From NCBI GenBank assembly GCA_029862185.1, contig JAOTXX010000019.1, positions 1-56,007 of the forward strand: a stretch of DNA of 56,007 nt, read 5' to 3'. The notes under the pieces are model-generated. The model made no database searches. It had not been told where the DNA came from and worked only from the letters and a program-made list of their open reading frames with translations. This DNA is from Myxococcales bacterium (lineage in GTDB: Bacteria > Myxococcota_A > Polyangia > Polyangiales > Houyiibacteriaceae). Positions 1-9,663 of this stretch are shown piece after piece (the first letter of the stretch is position 1; each line of letters opens with the position of its first letter). Position numbers and translations under genes: made by a program.

Positions 1-30
1 GACCGACGGCGAGCAACTCGAAACCCGTCG

Positions 31-1166
31 CTAGGCGCCGATCGGCTTTTCGAAGAGGCGGTACCGCTTGTAGATCGTGGAACCCATGCTGCGGATGGCC
101 GCATTGATGAGTCGGTTGTCTTCGAGCGTCCAACCGAGCTCGGCCCATTCGTAGCCTTGCTTGAGGCCGCGCCGCACCAGCTCGGCGATCACAGCCATCG
201 CCAACGGGGCGTAGCGCTTCTTGCCGCGCAGCTCGGTGCGGATGCCGAGCAACATCAGTCGCGCGGACTTCGGGTGCCGAATCTTCAATCGCCAGATCAG
301 CTTTGGAATGGTGACCGGACCCAGCTTCCCTTTGAAATCGGAAATCGCCTCGTTGAGGTTCGGCAGACAGATGCAAATGGCAACTGCTGTCCGTCGATCT
401 CGGCAAAGAACGAGAGCTCTTTGTCGAGGATGAGCTGCAGATCGGCGGCCATCTTCTTTGCTTCGGAGTCCGTGGCAGGAACGAACCCCCAGTTGTGCTG
501 CCAGGCGTCGTTGAAGACGTCGAGGATGTCGTGGACTTCCTTCTTGAGCTTGCGCGGGCTCACCGAGCGGAATCGAACCTCGGGCAAGCTGGTGATCGCT
601 TCCCAGGCTCTCTGAGCGCGCGGAGGTGCAGGCAGCACCTGGTGCTTCCAGCCGTAGCAGTCCTTCGCCTTCTGAAGCCCGGCCCCTTCGGCAAGCGCCA
701 CTTGATACGGGCGGTGGTGGGGCGACATGATCGTCGGGGGCGATTCGAAGCCTTCGACGAGCATCCCGGTCTCCTCGTTGATCGAAAGCGAAAACGGGCC
801 ACGCATCAGCGTCATCCCGCGGCTTGCGAGCCACCGCTCGGCGGCACCAACCAAAGCCGACGCCACCTCCTGGTCGTTGACCGTGTCGAAGAAGCCGAAA
901 AAGCCGGCATTGTCCTTATGGATTCGTAGATGCTCGTGATCGATTTGCGCTGAAATCCGACCCACCGCTTTGCCGTCTTTCCACGCGGTGAAGAGCGCGA
1001 CTTCCGCGTGCTCGAAGAATGGGTTCTTCTCGGGCGTCAGCCGGTCTGAGATTTCCATGTTGAGCGGCGGCACCCAGGCCGGGTCGTCCGCGTACACGTC
1101 GAACGCAACTTGAATGAAGTCCTTCAGGTCCCGGCCCGGCTGATGCTGTTTGATCTCGACGCTCAT
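31..1166 (-). pseudogene. GNAT-like N-acetyltransferase family protein, interrupted by a frameshift
   Basis: The reading frame starts at 1166 and its ATG overlaps the fumC stop (ATGA, 1163-1166), so it is probably translationally coupled to fumC. About 260 residues are read in this frame, then the homologous continuation moves to another frame near 384-392. That frame runs on through PNLNEAISDF to the stop at 31, giving about 378 residues in all. The shift equals loss of one base. The architecture, with the opening VYADDPAWVPPL and repeated acyl-CoA-fold segments, matches large GNAT-like proteins of unknown substrate. Codon use on both sides of the break looks normal, so the lesion is either recent or a sequencing or assembly error. 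Without repair, translation ends in an unrelated tail at 297. Confidence 0.7.
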
Positions 1167-2554
1167 ACCTTGAGGGGGCCTACCATGTCTTCGGGCTGCA
1201 CCGCTTCGTCGAACTGCTCGCCGGTCAGCAAACCGAGCTCGATGACCGCCTCGCGGAGGGTCGTGTTGTTCTTGTATGCGTGCTTCGCGATCTTGGCGGC
1301 GTTGTCGTAGCCGACGAGCGGGTTCAAAGCCGTCACCAGCATCAACGAGCGGCGGAGCTTGTCGTCGATCGCCTCGAGATTCGGCTCGATGCCGATTGCG
1401 CAGTTGTCGTTGAAGCTCTGAGAGGCATCGCCGAGCAGCCGAATCGACTGGAGCAGGTTGTAGGCCATGACGGGCTTGTACACGTTGAGCTCGAAGTTAC
1501 CCTGCGACCCGGCGATTCCAATGGTCGCATCGTTACCCATGACCTGGGTGCACACCATCGTCATTGCTTCGCACTGCGTAGGGTTGACCTTGCCCGGCAT
1601 GATCGAGCTTCCGGGCTCGTTCTCCGGAATTCGAATCTCACCGATGCCCGAACGCGGGCCTGAGGAAAGCCAGCGCACGTCGTTTGCGATTTTCATCAGT
1701 GCCACCGCTAGCTGCTTGAGGGCGCCACTACTGCCGACGAACGCATCGTGTGCGGCAAGCGCCGCAAACTTGTTCGGCGCCGACACGAAATCCGTCGCAC
1801 TGAGCTCGGCGATTTTCGCAGCGACCCGGTCGGCATACTGTGGGTGCGTGTTCAGGCCGGTCCCGACCGCCGTCCCGCCCAGCGCTAGCTCGCGAAGCTG
1901 AGGCATCGTGGCCTCGACCGCCGCCAGGCCGTGGTCGATCTGCGAGACCCAGCCGCTGATCTCCTGCCCGAGCGTCAGCGGAGTGGCGTCTTGGAGGTGG
2001 GTCCGACCGATTTTCACGATCTGCGCGAACGCCTTGGCCTTGCTGTCGAGTGTGTCGCGAAGCAGCCGAACCTTGGGGATCATCCCTTCGACCGCGAGGA
2101 CCGCTGCGATGTGCATGGCGGTCGGAAAGGTGTCGTTGGACGACTGCGATCGATTGACGTGATCGTTGGGGTGCACGGGCTTTTTGCTACCCATCTCGCC
2201 ACCAGCCAGCTCGATCGCTCGGTTCGAAATGACCTCGTTGACGTTCATGTTGGACTGCGTTCCGGAGCCGGTCTGCCAAACGACCAGCGGGAAGTGCGCG
2301 TCGAGCTTCCCTTCGATGACCTCGTCGGCCGCGCGCACGATCAAATCGCACACGTCCTCGTCCAGATTGTCGAGGTCGCGGTTGGTGAGTGCGGCAGCTT
2401 TCTTGAGGATTCCAAATGCGCGAACCACATCGATCGGCATACGCTCCGTGCCGATTCGGAAGTTCATGCGCGACCTCATCGTCTGCGCGCCGTAGTATTT
2501 GTCCGCAGGCACTTCGATCGGGCCCATCGAGTCGGTTTCTACACGCGTCGTCAT
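1163..2554 (-). CDS. fumC: Class II fumarate hydratase
   Basis: Interconverts fumarate and L-malate in the TCA cycle; cytosolic homotetramer. The 463-residue length is typical of FumC. The superfamily signature [11 protein letters not shown] lies at residues 315-325 and carries the catalytic Ser on the mobile loop; the second catalytic motif, [10 protein letters not shown], has its His at about 186. The [14 protein letters not shown] segment (95-108) is also class II-specific. The ATG at 2554 follows a GGAGG-type ribosome site. The gene diverges from the P-type ATPase homologue across 67 bases and is followed, with a 4-base overlap, by the GNAT-like gene. It belongs to the same superfamily as argH, which lies 2.2 kb away on the other strand. 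Aspartase is the main alternative, but the motif wording fits fumarase better. Confidence 0.95.
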   Translation of the reverse strand: MTTRVETDSMGPIEVPADKYYGAQTMRSRMNFRIGTERMPIDVVRAFGILKKAAALTNRDLDNLDEDVCDLIVRAADEVIEGKLDAHFPLVVWQTGSGTQSNMNVNEVISNRAIELAGGEMGSKKPVHPNDHVNRSQSSNDTFPTAMHIAAVLAVEGMIPKVRLLRDTLDSKAKAFAQIVKIGRTHLQDATPLTLGQEISGWVSQIDHGLAAVEATMPQLRELALGGTAVGTGLNTHPQYADRVAAKIAELSATDFVSAPNKFAALAAHDAFVGSSGALKQLAVALMKIANDVRWLSSGPRSGIGEIRIPENEPGSSIMPGKVNPTQCEAMTMVCTQVMGNDATIGIAGSQGNFELNVYKPVMAYNLLQSIRLLGDASQSFNDNCAIGIEPNLEAIDDKLRRSLMLVTALNPLVGYDNAAKIAKHAYKNNTTLREAVIELGLLTGEQFDEAVQPEDMVGPLKV

Positions 2555-2621
2555 CTTGCCTCCGGGCGCTCCCTTACCGCGTCCTTGACCCGATGTCGAT
2601 TCCTCGTAGGAGCCCTGATAG

Positions 2622-4778
2622 ATGCAACCGGCACGGCCGCAGCTCCCATCTCAGCCTTGCCCCGCCTGCGGGCGGCCGGTGGACCCGCTTCGCGCTCGTC
2701 GTGTGCTTTGGCTGCAGGACGGAGCCCGCTTCCTTTGTGACGAGGCGTGCCAGGTGCGCTTCCAGTTGGGCGAACGAGAGTTCGACGCCCCCGCGGGCCG
2801 GCCTTCCGAACGAGCCCGCGTCGAGCGCCCCTCCATTCCGGATCTCGTGCGAGAAGCGACCGTCACGAGGGACGATGCGACCGGAAACGACGGCGAAGCC
2901 AGTCGCCCGGGCCGGTATGACCCGATGCTCGCGACCGGCCTCGCGTTGCTGACCCTTGCGCTAATTCTGCTGATGCCGGGCCGCGAGGTCGTATGGCTGG
3001 GGGCGTTCCTGGTCGTGCTCTGCGCCGCGGTGAACGCGCGCATTCCGCTCACCAACATCCGGGCGACTCGCTCGCTCACGCTCATCGCGCCGCTCGGCCT
3101 CGTCCTCGCGGCCGTCGCCGCACTGATGTCCACGGACGCGCAGACACAACGCTGGTCGCTCGTCGGCGCGAGCGTCGCTGCCGTCGCGGTTTCGATGCGC
3201 AACTGGCTTCACGCATCATTCTCCGCGCCCTTGCGAAACGCTGCGGCATCGCTTCGCGAAACCTTGCCTCGCAGTGCGCGAGTCCCCACCGGCGACACCT
3301 CCGCCTACGAGGAGGTGCCCGCGGCCAGCTTGCGCCAAGGAGACCTCGTCGTCGTACTGGAGGACGAGCTCGCGCCAGCCGATGGGGTGATCGAAGAGGG
3401 CTCGGGGCTGGCCCTGCGCTTTCCAAACGCGGCGCACTCGCGGGCCTACGGCGAAGGTGACTTCATGCTGGCGGGCACGCGTGTCCTCGAGGGCGCGGTC
3501 ACGGTCCGGGTTCGCCGTACGGGTCAGGAGTGCGGAATCGTTCGCGCGGTCGAGCTGGGGAGACGCATGCAGCAGGAGCTCGCGGCGGCGTCCCGTCTTC
3601 GTTTTCTGGTCACCCACTGGAGCTGGCTTCTGTTGGCGCCAGCAAGCATCGCGGCATTGATCTGGGCGGGACCAGCCGGGGCCGCGACCCTTCTTCTTGG
3701 GGTCCCGACGCTTGCGCTGCTGGCATCCCTCGACGTTCCCTTGGACGCTGGCGCGCTTGCTTCGGCTCGAAGGGGCATGTTTTTCGGAAGCTCACGCGCC
3801 CTCCGCGACGCGGGGCGGGCAAGCACGACGGCCATTCTCCTACGAGGTTCGCTCACCGCGGGCGAGCCGGTCGTACAGCAGGCACATTCGCTCGGGGAGA
3901 CAGACCTCGCGCGCGTTCTCGGGCTCGCGGCCGCCGCCGAGCGGGCCGCCGAAGATCATCCGATTGCCGGGGCGGTCCGACGCTATGCAGAGGAGCACGG
4001 CGACGCCTCGGCCACGGTGCGCAAGCAGCGCGTACGCGAAGGCCTGGGCGTGACCGCGGTGACCTCTCATGGGGTCCCGGTCGTGGTCGGCCGCCGTCAG
4101 CTTCTCCTCGACGAAGGCATCAGCGTTGCCACGGCGGACAGCGACGCAGAACACATCGAGAACGAAGGCTTGACTCCGATCTTCATCGCGGTCGACAGCC
4201 GGCTTGAAGCGCTGGTCGCGGTGCTCGACGCCATGCACGTCGGCGCACGTGATGCGGTGCAACGGATCGAAGACCTGCCGTGCGAGGTGGTCATCCTCTC
4301 TGGAGACGATCGCCGCGCCGTCGAGCGCATCGCGGCACACCTAGGCTCCCCTCGCGTCAAGGCTCCGCTCCTGCCGCATGAGCGCGTCGCCGAGGTTCGG
4401 GCGCTCCGCGAGACCGGCGGCGTGACCGCGACGATCGGCCGGGGCGGAGAGGACGATCCTGTGCTGGCCGCCGCCGATGTTCCGGTCTCGCTGAGGCTCG
4501 TGGGCTCTGCCCTGGAGGACCGGGGCGTGGTCGTTGCCAGTCAGGACATTCGCGATGCCGCCGGAGCGCTCTGGATCGCGCGGGCGGTACGTCGGGCGAC
4601 TTGGAGGAGCATCGGCGCCTGTGCCTTGGCCACCCTCCTGGTCGTGCTCGGTGTCGCTTTCGGTTGGATGACCCCCGTCATTGCCGCGCTGTGTGCGGCA
4701 ATGACGGAGGCCTGGACGCTTCGGGCTGGCTCCCGACTGCTTCGCCGTGTAGACCTGCGTGTGCCGATGCAGCAATAG
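2622..4778 (+). CDS. P1B-type ATPase homologue with N-terminal YHS-like domain; catalytic motifs lost (pseudoenzyme)
   Basis: 718 residues with the layout of a heavy-metal P-type ATPase. An N-terminal YHS/TRASH-like Cys module (CPACGRPVD... [11 protein letters not shown], about 18-52) is followed by four hydrophobic segments (about 105-200), an actuator-like domain (about 215-310), two more segments (about 330-375), P/N-like domains, and a final hydrophobic pair (about 660-700). Every catalytic motif is substituted. DKTGT reads LLRGS, with Leu406 at the phosphorylated Asp; TGES reads about PNAA (268-271); CPC reads VPT (361-363); GDGxNDxP reads GRGGEDDP (606-613). The N-domain HP (446-447) and the LTAGEP flank remain, so the alignment is clear. 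The frame is intact and GC-typical. AGGAG lies upstream of the ATG at 2622, and argH starts 13 bases after the stop. ATP-driven transport looks impossible; metal sensing or a structural role is inference. Confidence 0.85.
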   Translation: MQPARPQLPSQPCPACGRPVDPLRARRVLWLQDGARFLCDEACQVRFQLGEREFDAPAGRPSERARVERPSIPDLVREATVTRDDATGNDGEASRPGRYDPMLATGLALLTLALILLMPGREVVWLGAFLVVLCAAVNARIPLTNIRATRSLTLIAPLGLVLAAVAALMSTDAQTQRWSLVGASVAAVAVSMRNWLHASFSAPLRNAAASLRETLPRSARVPTGDTSAYEEVPAASLRQGDLVVVLEDELAPADGVIEEGSGLALRFPNAAHSRAYGEGDFMLAGTRVLEGAVTVRVRRTGQECGIVRAVELGRRMQQELAAASRLRFLVTHWSWLLLAPASIAALIWAGPAGAATLLLGVPTLALLASLDVPLDAGALASARRGMFFGSSRALRDAGRASTTAILLRGSLTAGEPVVQQAHSLGETDLARVLGLAAAAERAAEDHPIAGAVRRYAEEHGDASATVRKQRVREGLGVTAVTSHGVPVVVGRRQLLLDEGISVATADSDAEHIENEGLTPIFIAVDSRLEALVAVLDAMHVGARDAVQRIEDLPCEVVILSGDDRRAVERIAAHLGSPRVKAPLLPHERVAEVRALRETGGVTATIGRGGEDDPVLAAADVPVSLRLVGSALEDRGVVVASQDIRDAAGALWIARAVRRATWRSIGACALATLLVVLGVAFGWMTPVIAALCAAMTEAWTLRAGSRLLRRVDLRVPMQQ

Positions 4779-4791
4779 CGGAGAACGATCG

Positions 4792-6183
4792 ATGAGTGAC
4801 ATGGCATGGGGCGGCCGGTTCGAAAAAGAGCTGGACGCCATCGCAGCGAGCTTCAGCGCCAGCGTGGATGTCGACGGCCGGCTTTGGCCTCAGGACATCG
4901 ACGGTTCCATTGCGCACGTGCGCATGCTCGCCGACCAGAACATCTTGTCCAAGCAAGACGCCGACAAAATCGTCCGTGGCCTCGAAACGATCCGCACCTC
5001 AATCGAACGGGGTGAGTTCGACTGGGACGAAAGCAAAGAAGACGTCCACATGAACATCGAGGCGGCGCTGACGAACGCGATCGGCGACGCCGGCGGACGG
5101 CTGCACACCGGCCGAAGCCGAAATGACCAGGTCGCAACGGACATGCGCCTCTGGACGCGACAAGCCTGCGTGTCCATCGTCGCGGACATCGACGCGCTGC
5201 TGGAGGTCTTGGTCGACAAGGCCGATGGGCACCTCGACTTTCTGATGCCGGGGTACACGCACCTTCAGAGGGCGCAGCCGATTCGCCTGGCGCATCATCT
5301 CATGGCCTGGGCTGAAATGCTCGACCGCGACCGCGGCCGGCTCCTCGATGCATCCGAGCGCATGAACGAATCGCCTCTCGGCAGCGCGGCTCTTGCCGGC
5401 ACGACCTTTCCGATCGACCGAGAGGCCACGGCCAAGGCGCTTGGTTTCGACCATGCGATGCGCAACTCACTCGACGCGGTGAGCAGCCGGGATTTTCTCC
5501 TCGAATCGGTGAGCGCGCTCGCCATCTGCTCGGTCCACCTTTCACGGATCGCCGAGGAGCTCGTGCTTTGGTCGAGTCAGGAGTTCGCGTTCATGCAGAT
5601 GAGCGACGCATTCACGACGGGCTCGTCGATCATGCCGCAGAAGAAGAACCCGGACATGCCGGAGCTGGTCCGAGGCAAGACGGGCCGGGTGGTCGGCTCC
5701 CTCGTCAACCTCCTGGTCATGCTCAAGGGCCTTCCGCTCACCTACAACCGAGACCTTCAAGAGGACAAGGCCCCGGTCTTCGATGCGTTCGATACGGTCC
5801 ACGATTGCCTGGCGGTCTTGAGCGGGGCGATCGGCTCGGCGGAGTTCGACAAAGATCGGATGGCGGCTTCCCTTCAGGCAGGCTTTTTGGATGCCACCGA
5901 GGTCGCGGACTGGCTTGCTCTGCGAGACGTGCCGTTCCGCGATGCGCATCATGTGGCGGGCAGGCTGGTTCAAAGGGCCGTGAAGGAGGGCAAGACCCTC
6001 TCGGAGCTGCCGCTCGAGGCCTATCAGAACGAGCACGCGGCATTCGACGACACGATCTTCTACGCCCTGAACATGGAAGCCGCGGTCGAGCGGCGGGATG
6101 TCGTCGGGGGGCCGGCCCGCGGGCGCGTCGCTGGGGCCATCGCCGAGCTCCGGGGTCGACTGCAGGCGCGCAGGGACTCATAA
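4792..6183 (+). CDS. argH: Argininosuccinate lyase
   Basis: Splits argininosuccinate into arginine and fumarate, the last step of arginine synthesis; cytosolic tetramer. The loop signature GSSIMPQKKNPDMPELVRGK (277-296) supplies the catalytic Ser, and GYTHLQRAQP has the catalytic His at about 157. HTGRSRNDQ (106-113) is also diagnostic. I start at 4792 because MSDMAWGGRF is the usual family N-terminus and GGAG precedes it; an in-frame ATG at 4759 would lie inside the preceding gene. The length of 463 residues is typical. It sits 13 bases after the ATPase-like gene and 9 bases before lysA, so all are probably co-transcribed. The fumarate it releases is the substrate of FumC, encoded nearby on the other strand. 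Confidence 0.96.
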   Translation: MSDMAWGGRFEKELDAIAASFSASVDVDGRLWPQDIDGSIAHVRMLADQNILSKQDADKIVRGLETIRTSIERGEFDWDESKEDVHMNIEAALTNAIGDAGGRLHTGRSRNDQVATDMRLWTRQACVSIVADIDALLEVLVDKADGHLDFLMPGYTHLQRAQPIRLAHHLMAWAEMLDRDRGRLLDASERMNESPLGSAALAGTTFPIDREATAKALGFDHAMRNSLDAVSSRDFLLESVSALAICSVHLSRIAEELVLWSSQEFAFMQMSDAFTTGSSIMPQKKNPDMPELVRGKTGRVVGSLVNLLVMLKGLPLTYNRDLQEDKAPVFDAFDTVHDCLAVLSGAIGSAEFDKDRMAASLQAGFLDATEVADWLALRDVPFRDAHHVAGRLVQRAVKEGKTLSELPLEAYQNEHAAFDDTIFYALNMEAAVERRDVVGGPARGRVAGAIAELRGRLQARRDS

Positions 6184-6192
6184 AGGACTGCC

Positions 6193-7488
6193 GTGTCCAA
6201 CGTTCACATTCCGGAATCACCGTGGTTCTCGTATCGAGATGGTGCGCTCGTCTGCGAAGACGTCCCGTTGGAATCGATCGCCAACGAGGTCGACACGCCT
6301 GCGTTCGTCTACTCGGGCGCAGCGATCGACGACGCCTACCGCTCGATCGATGAAGCGCTCGCTTTTGCCCCGCACCTGATCGCGTACGCCGTGAAGGCCA
6401 ATGGCAATCTGTCCGTTCTCGCGCGATTGGCCGCACAGGGCTGCGGCGCGGACATCGTCTCTGCAGGCGAGATGCAGCGCGCCCTCAAGGCAGGGTTCCC
6501 CCCTGAGCGCATCGTGTACAGCGGAGTCGGCAAGCGGCGCGACGAAATCGTGGCGGCCGCAAACGCCGGCATTCGGGCTCTGCACGTCGAAAACATCCAG
6601 GAGCTCGATGTCGTCGAAAGCGTCGCACGGGAGCTCGGTCGTCCGCTGGCCATCGGCCTGCGGGTCAATCCGGATGTCGACGCTGACACCCATCCTTACA
6701 TCGCGACGGGGCTTCGCGAGTCGAAGTTCGGCCTGGCGATTCCCGTCGCGGAGTCGATCGTTCCCCGTGTCCTCGATAGCCCCCACCTCGACCTCGAAGC
6801 GGTCGCCTGTCACATCGGCTCGCAGCTTTCGTCCCCACAGCCGCTGCGCGAAGCGATCGCAATCCTCGGCAACTTCGCCGGCCATTGCATCGACCGAGGG
6901 GCGAGGCTGCGCGCGATTGACGTAGGCGGCGGCTGGCCCATGCACTACGGGCAAGAAGTCGACGCCTATCCGCCCGCCGCCCGGTTCGGTGAAGCGATCC
7001 GCGAAGGCCTCGAAGACTCCGGCATGTTGCGCCCGGAAGTCGAAATCATCACCGAGCCTGGGAGAGCGCTGGTCGGTGATGCCGGCGTGCTCTTGACGCG
7101 CGTTCTGTACACCAAGATGCAAGGCGATCGCCGGTTCGTCATCGTCGACGCCGCCATGACCGAGCTCATCCGCCCCGCGCTTTACGGCGCCTACCATGCG
7201 ATCATGCCGATCGCGGAGCCAGACCCTCGCGCCGATCTCGTTTCGGTCGACGTCGTCGGACCCGTCTGCGAGTCGGGCGACTTCGTTGCGAAGGACCGCC
7301 CTTTGCCAGAAGTGAAGCAGGGCGACTTACTTGCCATTCGCGGAGCCGGCGCTTACGGACGGGAGATGCAGAGCATGTACAACGCACGCCCCCTGCCCCC
7401 TGAGGTTCTCGTCGACGGTTCGCGCTCTCGTCTGGTGCGCCGGCGGAGCGGCCCGGAAGCCCTGTGGCAAGGCGAGATCCTCGCATGA
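6193..7488 (+). CDS. lysA: Diaminopimelate decarboxylase
   Basis: Decarboxylates meso-diaminopimelate to L-lysine using PLP; last step of lysine synthesis. 431 residues with an alanine-racemase-like barrel. The PLP lysine is K68 in YAVKANGN; further landmarks are HIGSQL, DVGGGWP, EPGRALVGDAG and the CESGD motif, whose Cys and Glu reach the active site from the partner subunit. The start is GTG at 6193 with AAGGA a few bases upstream. The TGA stop overlaps the ATG of the ketosynthase gene (ATGA, 7485-7488), so the two are likely translationally coupled. Pairing with argH groups two amino-acid end-steps in one plus-strand unit. Decarboxylases for related substrates share the fold, but the motif set fits LysA. 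Confidence 0.95.
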   Translation: MSNVHIPESPWFSYRDGALVCEDVPLESIANEVDTPAFVYSGAAIDDAYRSIDEALAFAPHLIAYAVKANGNLSVLARLAAQGCGADIVSAGEMQRALKAGFPPERIVYSGVGKRRDEIVAAANAGIRALHVENIQELDVVESVARELGRPLAIGLRVNPDVDADTHPYIATGLRESKFGLAIPVAESIVPRVLDSPHLDLEAVACHIGSQLSSPQPLREAIAILGNFAGHCIDRGARLRAIDVGGGWPMHYGQEVDAYPPAARFGEAIREGLEDSGMLRPEVEIITEPGRALVGDAGVLLTRVLYTKMQGDRRFVIVDAAMTELIRPALYGAYHAIMPIAEPDPRADLVSVDVVGPVCESGDFVAKDRPLPEVKQGDLLAIRGAGAYGREMQSMYNARPLPPEVLVDGSRSRLVRRRSGPEALWQGEILA

Positions 7489-8543
7489 GCGGCGTGACGA
7501 TCCTCGGGACCGGACGCCATCTCCCGGGCGAGCCGGTGCCGAACCAGGCCCTCGCCCGCGTGATGGACACGAGCGACGAATGGATCGAGGCACGCACCGG
7601 AATCAAACAGCGCTACTTCGCGCGTGACGGGCAAGGGCCGAGCGACCTCGCGGTCGAGGCGTCCAAGCAGGCGATCGACGACGCCGGTCTCGATGCATCG
7701 GACATCGACTACATCATCTTCGCCACGATGACGCCCGACCACTTCTTTCCTGGCTCGGGGCCACTTTTGGGCGCGAAGCTCGGGATCTCGGGCGTCCCGG
7801 CGCTCGACATCCGGCAACAGTGCGCGGCGATCCCCTACGCCTTGCAACTGGCCAACGCGCTCGTCCAAACCGACGCTGCGAAGACCATCCTGCTGGTCGG
7901 CGCCGAGGTTCACGCCGGCTTCATGCCCTGGTCGGACTGGAACCTCGTGCGTTCCGAAGCAGAGGGCCAGGCGTCGGCGGAAGCCTACGAGCGCGCGAAC
8001 CGGCACCGCGGCCTGGCCGTGGTCTTTGGAGACGGCGCCGCCGCGATGGTGCTCCGGCAAAGCCAGGCGCCGGACGGCGGTTTCCTCGGCGCCGAGTTGC
8101 ACAGCGACGGAGACGCCTTCGACCATTTGTATGTTCCGGGCTGCGGCTTTCGGCGCATTCCTTACGTCACGCCGGAGGCACTGCTTGCCGAAGAGCACAT
8201 TCCGCAGATGCGCGGCCCTTCCCTTCTGAAGAAGGCGGTTCAAACACTCTCGCGCACCGTGAAATCGCTCTGCGAAACCCGCGGCGTCTCCCAAGACGAG
8301 ATCGACTGTTTCATCGCGCACCAGGCCAACGACCGAATCAATCGGGCCGTCCGGGATTCGCTTCGGATTCCTCCCGAGAAGATCCCTTCGAACATCGCGC
8401 GCTACGGCAACACCTCGGCGGCCACGATTGGCATCCTCACCGACGAGCTTCGACGTGAGGGCCGCATTCGCGAAGGCGATCTTTTGTGCTTTCTCGCCCT
8501 TGGTGCCGGCTTGAACTGGGGCGCTGCGCTGCTTCGACTCTGA
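7485..8543 (+). CDS. 3-oxoacyl-ACP synthase III family protein (FabH-like)
   Basis: 352-residue thiolase-fold condensing enzyme. The KAS III triad is visible: Cys113 in DIRQQCAAIPYAL, His279 in IAHQAN and Asn309 in RYGNTSAATI. It has about 35 more residues between Cys and His than E. coli FabH, much of it in a charged segment around 146-176 (MPWSDWNLVRSEAE...), so it may not be the primary fatty-acid initiator. I chose ATG 7485, which overlaps the lysA stop, over an upstream in-frame ATG at 7464 inside lysA. It has no acyl carrier or other fatty-acid genes beside it. Possible roles are fatty-acid initiation, a secondary-metabolite starter condensation, or an OleA-like reaction; the sequence does not decide among them. 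Confidence 0.85.
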   Translation: MSGVTILGTGRHLPGEPVPNQALARVMDTSDEWIEARTGIKQRYFARDGQGPSDLAVEASKQAIDDAGLDASDIDYIIFATMTPDHFFPGSGPLLGAKLGISGVPALDIRQQCAAIPYALQLANALVQTDAAKTILLVGAEVHAGFMPWSDWNLVRSEAEGQASAEAYERANRHRGLAVVFGDGAAAMVLRQSQAPDGGFLGAELHSDGDAFDHLYVPGCGFRRIPYVTPEALLAEEHIPQMRGPSLLKKAVQTLSRTVKSLCETRGVSQDEIDCFIAHQANDRINRAVRDSLRIPPEKIPSNIARYGNTSAATIGILTDELRREGRIREGDLLCFLALGAGLNWGAALLRL

Positions 8544-8586
8544 GCTAGGCGCGCCTCGTAGAACGGGGCTTCGGTGAACGACGGGT

Positions 8587-9663
8587 TCAGCCTCGCAGCA
8601 CGTCTGGACGCTCGCCAATCTTCGGGCGGATGACGCCGCGCTCCGTGTAGATTGCATCGACGAGGCGCGCTGGCGTGATGTCGAAGGCCGGATGCCGACA
8701 GGGAATTCCGTCTGCGACCAACATGGTGTCGCCAATGCTCGCCACCTCATCTCGGGAGCGCTCCTCGATCGGGATGTCGGCTCCCGAGCGCGCCCGAAGG
8801 TCGACCGTGCTCCAGGGCGCTGCAACCGTAAACGGCACCTCGTGTTGATTTGCCAGCACCGCCAGCGGATAGGTGCCGATCTTGTTGGCCACATCGGAGT
8901 TGGCTGCGATTCGATCGCTGCCGACCACCACGAACTGTATTTCTCCCTTCTGGAAGAAGTGCCCTGCCATGCTGTCCGTGATCACCTCGACGGGGATCCC
9001 GTCTTGATGAAGCTCCCATGCGGTGAGCCGCGCGCCTTGTAGGTAGGGGCGTGTTTCGCCGGCCAGCACCCGGATGCCCTTGCCCTGCGCATGCGCGGAT
9101 CGAATCGCGCCGAGCGCGGTGCCATACCCCCCGGTCGCCAGCGCCCCGGCGTTGCAATGCGTGAGAACCACGGCACCATCGGGGATCTCGGCAGCGCCGA
9201 GCGCGCCCATGGAACGGCATGCGTCGACGTCTTCGCGGTGCATCGCCTCGGCCTCTTCGAGCATCCCCCGGTAGCGAGCCTCCGGAGCAAGCTCACAAAC
9301 CTCGCCCGCCTTTCGGGACATTCTCGCGATCGACCAGGCGAGGTTGACCGCGGTCGGTCGCGTGCCATTCAGGATCCGCCCTGCGGTTCCGTTGGCCACC
9401 AGAAACATCTTCGCATCACCCTGCTCGTCGCGCGCAACCATCGCGAGCGCATAGGCCGCGGCCACTCCGATCGCAGGCGCCCCACGAATCACCATCTCGC
9501 GAATCGCCGACACCACGTCGTCCGGCTTGCGGTAGTGGTGGTACTTGACCTCCGCCGGCAGGAGCCGCTGGTCGAGCATCACCACCTCTTGCCGGGCCGG
9601 GTCGAACTCGACTGCAAACCAATCGGCGCCGCTCAAGGGTGCGCGCGAAAGGCCCCCTGTCAT
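8587..9663 (-). CDS. mtnA: S-methyl-5-thioribose-1-phosphate isomerase
   Basis: Converts methylthioribose-1-phosphate to methylthioribulose-1-phosphate in methionine salvage. 358 residues, from the ATG at 9663, which overlaps the gatB stop (9660-9663). The frame could be read further upstream, but only through gatB. Visible motifs are VIRGAPAIG near 59-66, catalytic Cys170 in [17 protein letters not shown], and Asp250 in [22 protein letters not shown]. The paralogous eIF2B-alpha fold is shared by ribose-1,5-bisphosphate isomerase, but this motif set is that of MtnA. No other salvage gene is adjacent, although a homocysteine methyltransferase homologue lies at 16063-16881. It is probably co-transcribed with gatB. 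Confidence 0.94.
   Translation of the reverse strand: MTGGLSRAPLSGADWFAVEFDPARQEVVMLDQRLLPAEVKYHHYRKPDDVVSAIREMVIRGAPAIGVAAAYALAMVARDEQGDAKMFLVANGTAGRILNGTRPTAVNLAWSIARMSRKAGEVCELAPEARYRGMLEEAEAMHREDVDACRSMGALGAAEIPDGAVVLTHCNAGALATGGYGTALGAIRSAHAQGKGIRVLAGETRPYLQGARLTAWELHQDGIPVEVITDSMAGHFFQKGEIQFVVVGSDRIAANSDVANKIGTYPLAVLANQHEVPFTVAAPWSTVDLRARSGADIPIEERSRDEVASIGDTMLVADGIPCRHPAFDITPARLVDAIYTERGVIRPKIGERPDVLRG

Noticed and set aside
1-30. Left-edge sequence
   Set aside because: Too short to assign; it lies beyond the stop of the first minus-strand gene.
8544-8586. AGGCGCGCCT palindrome between the ketosynthase and mtnA genes
   Set aside because: It lies between converging stops and is expected by chance at this GC content.
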